Below are positions 24,141 through 33,335 of a stretch of DNA of 64,000 bases, one piece after another. This DNA is from Boesenbergia rotunda (Eukaryota > Streptophyta > Magnoliopsida > Zingiberales > Zingiberaceae): the NCBI GenBank assembly GCA_024364735.1, contig JAGFNQ010008797.1, forward strand, positions 254,123 through 318,122, in the 5' to 3' direction. The position numbers and the translations under genes were made by a program. The number at the start of each line of letters is the position of its first letter. The first letter of the stretch is position 1. Below the pieces are notes generated by a model, which was not told the origin of the DNA, made no database searches, and saw only the letters and a list, made by a program, of their open reading frames with translations.

Positions 24141-25125
24141 TGATCCCGGGCCAGCTTGCGTGTAGCCTGGCCCGGCAGCCTGGCGCCTGGTTGGAAGAAA
24201 GATGAGTAGTGACCTGTAAAGGTCCATGGGGTAGGTGATGATTGGGCTCAGGCCCTTGATCTTACGCATATGGCCCATGCCCCTTCATATCAATCGGGCC
24301 CCGGGTTTGATGCTCCTGTTCCAAAGCGCGTCCAGGTTTGGCTCCCCGCCGACGCGTGGCGGCCCACGCTCCGGGGGTAAGCCCGAACTGGATAAGGCAT
24401 TCTCTCGGTGCCCCCATCCGGCACCCTCATAGGCCCTCAGTTGGCCTCATCCTCCGGTGCCCCCAGTCGGCACCCTCATAGGCCCTCAGTCGGCCTCATC
24501 CTCCAGTGCCCCCAGTCGGCACCCTCATAGGCCCTCAGTCGGCCTCGGTAGGCATAACCACTCCTGACACCAGGTTACTAGAAGTTGTACGGGGTCGGCG
24601 CAGGACTGAAGCAACCCTGGTCTCAAACGACGGGTCTCTTGCTGAGGCAGTGATCCCCCTGACACATCCTGTCCCCCCGTTCCACGACCACCTACAGCGG
24701 TGTCAGGCCAAGCGGCGTTCAACTGCGCCTACCATTAAGTTAACAGTGCCCTTTTCCTTAATACAGTAGGGGATACTTTATCCTGCCACCCCTGGGCATG
24801 TATCACCTTGTCCTCGCTATATGACAACAGGTGGCAGGCAGGGCAAGAGCTGTCAGCTTCCCCGGCTATATAAGCTCCATCCCTTCATATTTTCCAGGTA
24901 CGTGCAATAGTGCAATTTGATACTGTTCTATTGCTTTCCATTGCCACCGTCGCGCCCTGACTTGACCGTCGGAGTGCCTGGCCGGGGACTTTTCCCGGCG
25001 GGTTCTGACGGTCCTTGTCTTGCAGGTTAGCGGTGGTCCAGCTCGCTAAGCCACCTCGGCGACTTCGTTCTCCCCGGAGGTTCGCTCATCTATGGGGTTG
25101 TCCGACTCACTTCGCGACAGGATCA
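24141..25125 (+). repeat. 3' LTR of Tat1
   Basis: It follows a purine tract (TTGAGGGGGACGC). It begins TGATCCCGGG and ends GACAGGATCA, giving a six-base terminal inverted repeat TGATCC/GGATCA. About 985 bp. It contains three copies of a 48-49 bp direct repeat at 24400-24550 (CAGTCGGCACCCTCATAGGC core) and a TATATAAG box near 24867. The LTR piece at 56146-56632 ends with the same CGACAGGATCA, confirming the boundary. Confidence 0.75.
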
Positions 25126-25222
25126 ATACAGATGAAATAAAGAAGTTATATAATTCATTAAATGTTATGAAATGACACATGTATTTGCACTTTCTACAAT
25201 ATGCTCTAATATTAGGTTCATA

Positions 25223-25466
25223 GGCCTCCGGGGCTATAGTGCAGCGGTAGGATGATTAGTCGCTATCTCAGACATTCGCGGTTCGATCCTTAGCTACGGC
25301 GTATTTTATAATATTTTTTTCTCCTAATGGAGCGCGAACCCTGGGACGTTGGGCTTCTAGACCGCCCATCGCGAGCGCTTTCCGATTTACCCTGGTGACT
25401 GATGGGAAATTTTCGTGGGGCCGGACCGATCATCCCAGATTCGTCTGCTATCTGGTCCAATATTTT
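25223..25466 (+). mobile_element. tRNA-derived SINE, copy 1
   Basis: The internal Pol III promoter is clear: A box TAGTGCAGCGG (25237-25247) and B box GGTTCGATCC (25280-25289), 32 bases apart. The body is 244 bp and ends in a short T run. It is flanked by an 18-bp target duplication, TCTAATATTAGGTTCATA at 25205-25222 and the same with one difference at 25467-25484. The second half shares GCGCGAACCCTGGGACG and CGATTTACCCTG-type words with copy 2 at 61844. Confidence 0.9.
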
Positions 25467-25484
25467 TCTAATATTAGGTTTATA

Positions 25485-26053
25485 TGTCTCAAAATAATAT
25501 TGATTGTGTGCTTGTCATACATAATTATACAACCGCTTTCGCCATTCATCCTTTGCCACATGATTATCTTCGGAAAGCTCAAAATAGACTAGTTGAATCT
25601 CTAATTTGATGTTAATCCATCCATGTACCTTATTCCACAATTATCTAGTGATGACTAATCATAAGGATATGTGATCATTGGACTCATCTTCTTGCGAACA
25701 CAAAAGAGCAAGTCTTGTGGGACTAATAGGTCATAGCCGAGTGAAGCCCCGGGATAGCCTACTTATACCTTTTAAATACGGTAACTCAGAAATTGATCTA
25801 GAAATTTTTTCATAAAATTTATCGGGAAGATTTTAGGGATACTAGACATACGGACGAGGTTTTAGGAGTTTAATTAGTTTAAACCCGAAACTTGTAGGGG
25901 GTGACTGGTGAGGTGAAAGAAAATCCTAAACTTGAAGGGCTAAGTTGGTTTAGCTAAAAGTTGAGGATTAAAGTGATTAAAATCCTAAATTAAAGGCTCG
26001 ATCATGATATTCCGAAGTTAAGAGTTAATATTCAAATGTGCATAACTTATAAG
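25485..26053. other. Intergenic DNA, no feature recognised
   Basis: AT-rich unique sequence between the SINE and the probable MITE, with no long frame, no splice-like coding pattern and no repeat recognised. Confidence 0.5.
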
Positions 26054-26207
26054 AGGGTGTTTGGTTTGTTCCATTTTCTATTTTCATTTTTCAGAAAATC
26101 GTATTTTCTCATTTTCTAGAAAATGACTTTATTTCATTCTCTAGTTTTCCAGAAAATGCTATATCTTTTTTTGGAAAATAAGACTGAAAAATACAAACCA
26201 AATACGT
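26054..26207. mobile_element. Probable MITE
   Basis: About 154 bp bounded by GTGTTTGGTTTG and its imperfect complement CAAACCAAATAC. The interior is rich in TTTTCAGAAAAT and TTTTCCAGAAAA palindromic words, so most of it could fold on itself. The superfamily is not certain, and no convincing target duplication was found. Confidence 0.5.
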
Positions 26208-26406
26208 TTTCCGGAAAATTAGGTGGCGTTTTCTAGGGTCTTTTCTAGTTTGTCAAGCCTTGCCCTCAACGGTGACGACTTGTAGTTCATTTTTTCACAT
26301 TTAGTTCATGATTTGGAACTAATTTGTCTCTTTTTGCATGGTTTCCTTGTGTTTCCTCTTTGTGGGGTGACATGCATGGGTATTTTTATATTTTAGAGTT
26401 GTCTAA

Positions 26407-27500
26407 AAGAAAAGAAAGGGTGAGGGGTCATCTCAACAAGGTCATGTAGATCTTGAGGCACCTCAGTTCCATTCTGAGGAGTGCCGAAAAGTATTTAATT
26501 GTGCTTATTTCATCCCAATGAATTGTCGCTATCTCAACAAAGCATATTTCCAGGATATCACCCCCCACATTATTGAGATAATTGCATACTTTGGGTTAGA
26601 ACAACTAGTCTACTGCCAGCATTTTGCTAATTTTGATCTATGTAAGGAGTTTTATGATAACCTTACATGTACTGATACCCAAAACGAGGCATATGAGTCT
26701 ATGGTACAAGGGGTTACCATTCCTTTCACACCTTCAGTATTAGGTTCATTCTTAGGGTGTAGAATTTCAGATAACAAGTTTACATGTTTCCCCACTATCG
26801 TTGAACCTTTGACTTTGCCCAACGTCACCATAAATCAGATTCATCAGTATTATTTTGACAGACCTCGATGTCCTCGAGAGCATATTTTTGTAGCTAAAAA
26901 TATGAGTCCAGTTAGTAATGTGTTGTATAAGATCGTCCTAGAATGCATTCTTCCGATTGTCACTCAGGAGCGGTCAAGGATTCGACTTCCCCACTTGGTG
27001 ATGATGTATGCTCTGGAGAGGAGACTAGACATAGACATCGCCCGCCAGGTATTTGCATCCATTGTTTATTTTTCCCATGACGTCAATAGGAAGCTGTACA
27101 TGTCGTTCGGTCATGTTTTGACCGAATTCTTTCGGTCTAGAGGGGTCAGAGTCACCAAGGGTCAAATTCATGAGTTGTCTAAAGACTATGACCAGATAGG
27201 GTCTCAACAGCTCTCTTTAGCTGGGATCGAGAAACATGAGGGGTGATGATCTGGCGTTGTCGTCCTGCTTCTTCGAGCTCAGATGATGATTAGGAGGTCG
27301 TGTCTGCTGCTGCTCCAGGGGTTACATAGGAGCAATTCTCCCAGCTACAGTCCGAGGTACATGGGCTTAGGGAGGATTTTCTGACATTTCAGCAGCGCCA
27401 GATTGATATTCAGTAGCAGCAGGTAGAGATGTACGCGATGATGCAGCAGTGGAATCTGGCATACCAGGGTCCTCCTCCTCCTTCGGGCGACGACATGTAG
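26407..27500 (+). pseudogene. ORF2-like gene (putative plant transposon protein family), copy 1
   Basis: Open from 26407 (after a TAA at 26404) to a TGA at 27244; the first ATG is at 26518. It is homologous by eye to the ORF2 at 33336-34616: FGLEQLVYCQHF matches the YQLDNLVFCTHT region, CKEFYDNLT matches CAEFYNNIV, and DIDIARQVF, TKGQIHELSKDYDQIG and QLSLAGIE all have counterparts. I place it in the plant family annotated as putative plant transposon protein (Transposase_32-like). A one-base frame change near 27235 and several stops separate it from its acidic C-terminus with Gln-rich heptads, which ends at 27500. No function is known for the family. Confidence 0.7.
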
Positions 27501-28567
27501 TTTAGGGTGATTTTAAGACTTTAGTGTTGAGAGTGTATGGCTTGGATTTTATATTTATCTCTCAAACACTTATTTTGGTTATGTAATATTTGATGACTTC
27601 GGGGTCACGACCCTTGTGACTTTTTTATGCTTTATTTTGACTTTTGTATGAAACTTGGGATTTGTGCTTTCATATTGTTTTATGTGTTGTTAAGTCATGA
27701 CTTTGATATTACTTATATTGTTTGCAATTCATGATTTGATATTGAATGGTATGATATTGCCATTGTAGGCATAAGGAAGTTTCATATATACTTGTATATG
27801 TCTAGGGTTAAGAGATAAAAAGGGGGAAGGCTTTATCATCTTGAGAACATATAAGGAAAAGGGGGGAGTTGAGGTCAATTCTATGTGTAAAATAGTAAAG
27901 GATAGGCTTGGCAAACACAAGAATCAAATAAGGGATAAGAAGTTGATACAAAATGATACATTTTCAAAGAATTGGAACGTGTACCAAAAGTCAAGCATAT
28001 TTGGTATTTTTCATGAAACTATATTTTTCTAGGGTAGATTATATCCTAAAAAATGTGCTTGCAAAGTTTTATATTTTTGCGAATTTTATGAATTTTCTAG
28101 GGATTTCTGAAATTCGGCTGGAAATTTCAAAAATGGACTGTATCAGTCGACTACCCTTGGGGCAGTCAACTGATGTTTCTGTAAGTTTGCAAAATGAAGG
28201 GACCAGTCGACTGATGTTGGATCAGTCGACTGATCTTTCTGGTTTGTAATTTCTGAGGGTTTTTCAGAAGTAAATGGGTTCTCATTGGCACTAGGGGTAG
28301 GATTGCTTGGAGCAATCTTTTTTATGGTGTCAAAGGGGGAGAACTTGTGGTGTTAAGTTAGGTTTAACTTGACTTAGGAGAACTTGTGGTGTTGAGTTAG
28401 GTTTAACTCAACTTGGTGTTGTGAAGAATTGAAAATTATGGGAGAGAATAGGTTAAGGGGGAGGACATGTGTATGTCTCTTAATGTGCTATGCTTTTAAT
28501 TTTCAATTGCTATTGTTGTTTTTGTACCTAACTTTAACATATTGCCACACATCAAAAAGGGGGAGAT

Positions 28568-28858
28568 TGTTGGGGCAATCGGCCCAAGTATGATCTGGAG
28601 GATCATGAGTTTTGATGTGTGTGCCAATATGATTATGTTAGGGTTTCATGTTGGTCTAATATGTGTATGTGAGTGTGCAGGTTTGCAGGTACACATAGAC
28701 TTGGTTGGATGTCTTTAAGTACGGTGAAGGGTGGCATGGAGGCAAGCCATGGGCTTGTGTGCACATCTGAAGGACCATGGACAGAGCACGACAATGAGCC
28801 AAGGGATGTGGACTTCGAGGCATGAGTGAAGGATGGCATGGAGGCAAGCCGAGGGCTT
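28568..28858 (+). repeat. 3' LTR of truncated SIRE-like element, left piece
   Basis: It begins TGTTGGGGCAATCGGCCC directly after the polypurine tract and matches the solo LTR at 46448 (GGGTGGCATGGAGGCAAG word in both). It ends at GGCTT, the target duplication of the nested element. Confidence 0.88.
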
Positions 28859-30220
28859 TGTTGGTGCAGAAAGCACCCAAGTCGAACCTGAGTTTTGATA
28901 ATGGCAACAGGGCTCAAAAGTTAAGTCTTACTTGCTATCTAACATGTTACTCTAGTATACAGGGTAAAAAGCCCTAGCGAAGGAATGCTAGGCACTGGCG
29001 AAGGAATGCCAGGGTAAAAAGCCCTAGCGAAGGACTGCTAGGCACTGGCGAAGGAATGCCAGGGTACTGAAGCCCTAGCGAAGGACTGCTAGGCGCCAGG
29101 CGAAGGACAGCTTGGGACTGAAGCCCTAGCGAAGGAATGCTAGGCACCGGGCGAAGGACAGCTCGGTATCCAAGACCTGGCAAAGGACCGCCAGGCAAAA
29201 GTCCAACCAGAGGAGCGGTTGGCATCAGGTACATTCTCCCGAGAGGAGTAGGTGAGGACGCGTTCCCCGTCGAGGGAACAGTAGGCGTCGGTTCGACCTA
29301 GGGATCCATTTTGGAGACCCAAAGTCAGAACCAAGACAGCTAAGGCTGTATAAAAATTAATATGTTACTGCTTTTTGGACTAACCCTGGATGCAGGACCG
29401 AAGGACTGAGTGTCTGCAGCTCAGAGAGCCTCAAAGGAGTGAGGCAGAAGCTGAGCAGGGCGCCCCGGATGTTCCGGGCGCCCCCAAGGTGAAGACCAAC
29501 CAGCAGGAGCAAAATCCGCTTCGACAGTTGACTGTCGGGGCGCCCCGGATGCTCCGGGCGCCCCCATCGCGCGGGCGCCCCGCATGCTGCGGGCGCCCCC
29601 AGCGCCAACTACCGAAGCAGCTCCTCTCGAAGCCAGCGGATCAGAAGGAGACCCGGTCAACCCGGGCGCCCCCATCGTTCAGGGCGCCCCCGTCAAAGCT
29701 TGATCCCGAATTTTAAGGGATCAGAGCTGACCGAGACGGAGGCGGATCGGCTGACACGTGGGGGGGCGCCCCCGACGTTCCGGGCGCCCCCAGGGCCTAT
29801 AAAAGGGCCCTCGACCCCAAGGCTTCGGACAACGAATTCTTTCAACGCTTCTACGCTCTTCTGCTCCCGCGCTCTGCTCCGGCAACCTCCCGACTCAAGA
29901 TACAAGCGCCGACGACGTCCTACTGCTCCGGAAAAAGTAATCTACATCGGACGTCGGTAAAAAGAAGAGCTCAATTTCAGTACTGTACTTAAATTGTAAT
30001 TCCATTTCTGTAACTGTTTTTTACGCGATTATAGTATTGCCCGCAGTAAACGGTCAACGACCGTTGGCCTTGGAGTAGGAGTCGACCTAGGCTCCGAACC
30101 AAGTAAAAATATCTGTGTTTGCGTGTTTTTATTTTTTAATCTTCCGCTACGCATTCTCTTTTCAAATCCGAACGCTTTCCGATATTCACCCCCCCCTCTA
30201 TCGGTTCTCTCGATCCAACA
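28859..30220 (+). repeat. 5' LTR of the 8.76-kb element
   Basis: 1362 bp. It holds a hairpin array at 28970-29260, including CCTGGCAAAGGACCGCCAGG at 29176 and CCAACCAGAGGAGCGGTTGG at 29203. Five pairs of GGCGCC palindromes are spaced exactly 18 bp (29459/29477, 29539/29557, 29574/29592, 29665/29683, 29765/29783). A TATAAAA box is at 29798-29804. A C-rich tract at about 30189-30196 precedes the end. Confidence 0.95.
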
Positions 30221-30222
30221 AG

Positions 30223-30234
30223 TGGTATCAGAGC
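30223..30234 (+). other. Primer-binding site
   Basis: TGGTATCAGAGC, two bases after the 5' LTR; the initiator Met-tRNA type shared by all SIRE-like and Tekay-like elements here. Confidence 0.93.
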
Positions 30235-30470
30235 GGGGAAGTTCAAATTTGGTGCAACCACCAGTTTGAAAAAAAATTCGGATTTATTCTTATTTTCTTT
30301 TTTTTCGTTTGAATTTTTTTCTAATATATTCTTCGTTCGAATTTCCTCTCGTTAATCGAGGTTGGTGCAACACCCCTCGATATTTTATTTTCCTTATCCA
30401 GCACTACTAATCCAAGACCAAGTCTTGGGACAAAGTTCGTTTCTTAGTTTTTTTTCAGATACAATCCCTA

Positions 30471-31835
30471 ATGGCCATGCAAGAAGGATTCAACACCGCC
30501 AGACCTCCACTTTTCATTGGAGAAGACTTTTCCTACTGGAAAAGTCGAATGGAGGTCCACCTGAAAACTCAGGTGGACATTTGGATAATCATCCAGTCCG
30601 GACTGGAGATTCCGAAGAACGCTGAAGGAGTACCGCAAACCTACTCAGAATGGGACAACGCTCTGAAGCGCAAAATTGAAGCCGATGCAAAGGCGACTCA
30701 GACCCTTCAATGCGGCTTAACAAAGGAGGAGCTGAACCGGGTGGGCCCCTTCAACAGTGCCAAGGAGCTGTGGGTAAAACTAATCGAGCTGCACGAAGGA
30801 ACATCAGACACTCGAATCAGTAAGAGAGTTCTGCTCCTGAACAAGCTGTATACAATAAAAATGACCGACAACGAAACGGCCGCTCAGCTTCACGCCCGAA
30901 TCCAGGAACTTATGAACGGTCTACATACTATTGGTCACAAGGTCGAAAACCGTGACCTAATAAGGTATGCCTTAAATGCTTTCCCTAGAAACACCTTGTG
31001 GGCATCTATGGTAGATGCATACAAGGTCTCAAGGGATCTTTCAAAAATAAAATTAGATGAATTGTTTTCCGAATTAGAACTGCATGAACAAACTAACTGC
31101 AATTTGGCCGAGAAAGGTATTGCCTTTGTTGCAGGTAAAACTGGAAGGTCAACAAAGAAGAAGCCACAACCTGAACCCGAGTCTAACTCAGACTCAGACT
31201 CAGAAGACGAAGAAGGAGATCGACCTAAGCTGGTCCGACTGGCCCGAAGCTACTATAAAGAATTGAAGAACCAAACCAACAGACGGAAAACAAACCGAAG
31301 AAAAGACGAACCAGCTGAACCCGTAAATGACAAAAACAAGCCCAACGTGACTTGCTACGAGTGCAAGAAGAAGGGCCACTACAAGACAGAGTGTCCGAAC
31401 CTGAAGGAGACCAAGAAGACAAGAAGAAAGAAAGCACTCCAAGCAACCTGGGACGAATCTTCCTCAGAAGAAGAAGAAGAAGCACCCCAGTCAAACCTAC
31501 TAGCCCTGACCGCCTCAGAAGAAGTCGGGACCGAGTCAGAGTCAGAACAGGACGACGGCAGACTAACCTTTTCAGAAGACGGCGAAATCAAGGTAAGTGG
31601 TTTCAATAGAAGTCAGTTAAATGAACTTATTTCGTATCTTTCTCGAGATTTGGCGAAAGCCAAACTCCGAGTCGAATCCCTCCGACAGGAAGTAAAACTC
31701 CTGAAAGAGGGAGCTGACTCTAAATCCTTAACCAAGAAAGTTCAAGAAGGAACTCCTACTCAAGTTGAAAAACTTGAGAAAGAGAACTCCTCCCTGAAAA
31801 CTCAGGTTAAGGATCTTAGAGCTGCCTTAGAATGA
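30471..31835 (+). CDS. gag: Gag of the non-autonomous element (454 residues)
   Basis: An intact frame starting MAMQEGFNTARPPLF, clearly related to the Gag at 1071-2729 (shared TLQCGL, VGPFxSAKELWxKLxEL, LWASMVDAYKVSRDLS, EKGIAFVA). It has the same order: capsid-like region (1-215), basic and acidic Ser-rich linker, one CCHC knuckle (CYECKKKGHYKTEC, about residues 295-308), acidic Ser/Glu tract and a C-terminal coiled coil (SRDLAKAKLRVESLRQEVKL). The conserved tail lies just beyond a TGA. It could still form particles. Keeping an intact Gag without Pol suggests a useful role in packaging its own RNA. Confidence 0.9.
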   Translation: MAMQEGFNTARPPLFIGEDFSYWKSRMEVHLKTQVDIWIIIQSGLEIPKNAEGVPQTYSEWDNALKRKIEADAKATQTLQCGLTKEELNRVGPFNSAKELWVKLIELHEGTSDTRISKRVLLLNKLYTIKMTDNETAAQLHARIQELMNGLHTIGHKVENRDLIRYALNAFPRNTLWASMVDAYKVSRDLSKIKLDELFSELELHEQTNCNLAEKGIAFVAGKTGRSTKKKPQPEPESNSDSDSEDEEGDRPKLVRLARSYYKELKNQTNRRKTNRRKDEPAEPVNDKNKPNVTCYECKKKGHYKTECPNLKETKKTRRKKALQATWDESSSEEEEEAPQSNLLALTASEEVGTESESEQDDGRLTFSEDGEIKVSGFNRSQLNELISYLSRDLAKAKLRVESLRQEVKLLKEGADSKSLTKKVQEGTPTQVEKLEKENSSLKTQVKDLRAALE

Positions 31836-32120
31836 TTCACTTCTGGTTCCAAGGGTCTTGACATGATTCTTGGAAAACAGAAGTCCGTTCTAAATCGATC
31901 CGGACTTGGCTATAGAACCAAATCCCGACAAAGATCTTACTTTGCTATACTGAATCAGTCCAGAAGTAAAGTTCAGGCATGGGTACCTAAACTGTACCTG
32001 AACAAACCAACTGGATCAAATTAGTATTGGATCCCCAAGGACAAGATTCACATCTTGCCTAATCATTACCGTGGCTTTAGTCCAGGGGGAGCCAAATTAA
32101 AAACTATATTTATTGTTAAA
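31836..32120 (+). pseudogene. Degenerate Gag tail
   Basis: Past the TGA the frame continues with several stops through residues matching the end of the other Gag (SGLGYRTKS, QAWVPKLYLN, YWIPKDKI). It then ends in a region without pol. Protease and everything after it are missing. Confidence 0.8.
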
Positions 32121-32224
32121 TAGAATTTAATTCTTGCAATTTGCTTGATTGATTGTTTATTTAAATTTCTGCAATTTACCATGCTTAGACTTAGGAATGG
32201 CTAGTATAAGGACTGAACAAACTT

Positions 32225-32545
32225 AACTGAAACTTGACAACATAGTATTGGGTGGAGGTGAGATGATAGTACGTTAGGGAAACCAATTCTAATAAGATCA
32301 AGTACACTTGGTCTCTTTAGACTGGTGAAACTAGCCGAAGCTACCGATCCAAAACCCAAACTAGTTAGACCAGAACTTTTCAAAGATTAATTTTGAAAAT
32401 GAAATTTCATTAAACGGCTTTGTCAAGGAAAGGGTTGATGATCCAATAAGGCTACGGCCAAAGAAGGCCTAGTGCCTCGCCAAGACCTGGAAGCCAATTT
32501 CTGAATTTCAAATTCAAATTACTTTTTGTCAAATTCAAATCTAAC
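32225..32545 (+). other. Conserved non-coding block, second copy
   Basis: Matches 20395-20710 over about 320 bp with few differences, while the flanks diverge. It lies between gag and the ORF2 promoter region. The long minus-strand frame at 32201-32383 is not supported by any family. Confidence 0.75.
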
Positions 32546-32795
32546 ACAAATTTTCAGTTAAGTATAGATTCAAACATTTCCTTTCAAAATAAATTTAACT
32601 GTTTCAAAAATTAATTTAAGGTTTTCTAAATAAAAATTAATTTTACAAAATAATTTTACTTATCAAAACCGGTCTCACAAAACCTATAAGGCTAACGTGA
32701 TTGAAAATCCTAGATTGGGTGAGACAGTAGGATTAAGACTCAATTGTAAATTCTTTAATGCCTATATTATGAGTTAATCCTGTAGTTCAGATCAT

Positions 32796-33231
32796 AGTCA
32801 AACCATGGTCAACATGGTCAAACCATGGTCAACACGGTCAAACTATGGTCAACTTTGTCAAAACCACAGTCAAAACAGTCAAATCAATTCAAACCATAGT
32901 CAAACCAATTAAACCATGGTCAAACGATGACAAGACATAAAATTTATCTTTTCCTATACAACTCCGGGCGCCCGTGACTCCTCGGGCGCCCCCCCCCATG
33001 CCTTTTCCTTCCCTCGAGACAAAAAGCTGCCTCTAACCATTGACCAGGGCGCCCGGAACCACGCGGGCGCCCCCATCACAGTCAATGCAGCAAAAGCTGC
33101 AAACACATCCTGACCCGGGCGCCCGAAGCACTCCGGGCGCCCCCATCCAGCCCCAGTCTCTGCCAAAGGCAGAGACCACTGACCCGGGCGCCCGGGAGCT
33201 CCTGGGCGCCCCCATTGAAATGCCTATATAA
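32796..33231 (+). promoter_or_regulatory. Putative internal promoter of ORF2
   Basis: Three layers are visible. First, eleven GTCAA words at 32796-32925; ten are GGTCAA or AGTCAA, that is TTGACC or TTGACT (W-box) on the minus strand. Second, four pairs of GGCGCC palindromes exactly 18 bp apart (32967/32985, 33048/33066, 33118/33136, 33187/33205). Third, a TATATAA box at 33225-33231. The first ATG of ORF2 follows about 105 bp after the TATA box. The palindrome-plus-TATA layout copies that of the element's LTR, yet this region is inside the element. W-box binding by WRKY factors is general knowledge; use of this promoter is inferred. Confidence 0.65.
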
Positions 33232-33335
33232 GGGCATCCGAACCTCCTCCTCTTCCCACACCAAAAACCAACTTCCTTCCTCACTTCCTTCCTTCCAAGA
33301 AGATCAAGTGACACTTGTGCTTCCCCAATCTCACC

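Larger units (their letters stand above)
3712..25125 (+). mobile_element. Ty3/gypsy Tat-lineage retrotransposon Tat1 (3' part, heavily nested)
   Basis: The element starts abruptly in reverse transcriptase, where the copia element inserted, and runs through RNase H, a second RNase H and integrase. It continues into a tandem array, antisense genes, a polypurine tract and a 3' LTR ending at 25125. The duplicated RNase H and the antisense ORF are hallmarks of Tat elements. It is interrupted by a solo LTR (11296-14656) and a complete non-autonomous SIRE-like element (17051-24108). Gag and the 5' LTR must lie beyond the left edge of the window. Confidence 0.85.

Noticed and set aside
25223..25300. 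Functional tRNA gene
   Set aside because: A and B boxes are present, but there is no acceptor stem, and an 18-bp target duplication shows it is a SINE.
29390..29716. Conserved 108-codon frame also seen at 36790-37116
   Set aside because: It spans the GC-rich LTR; identity reflects identical LTRs, and composition (Ala/Pro/Arg) follows GGGCGCCC repeats.
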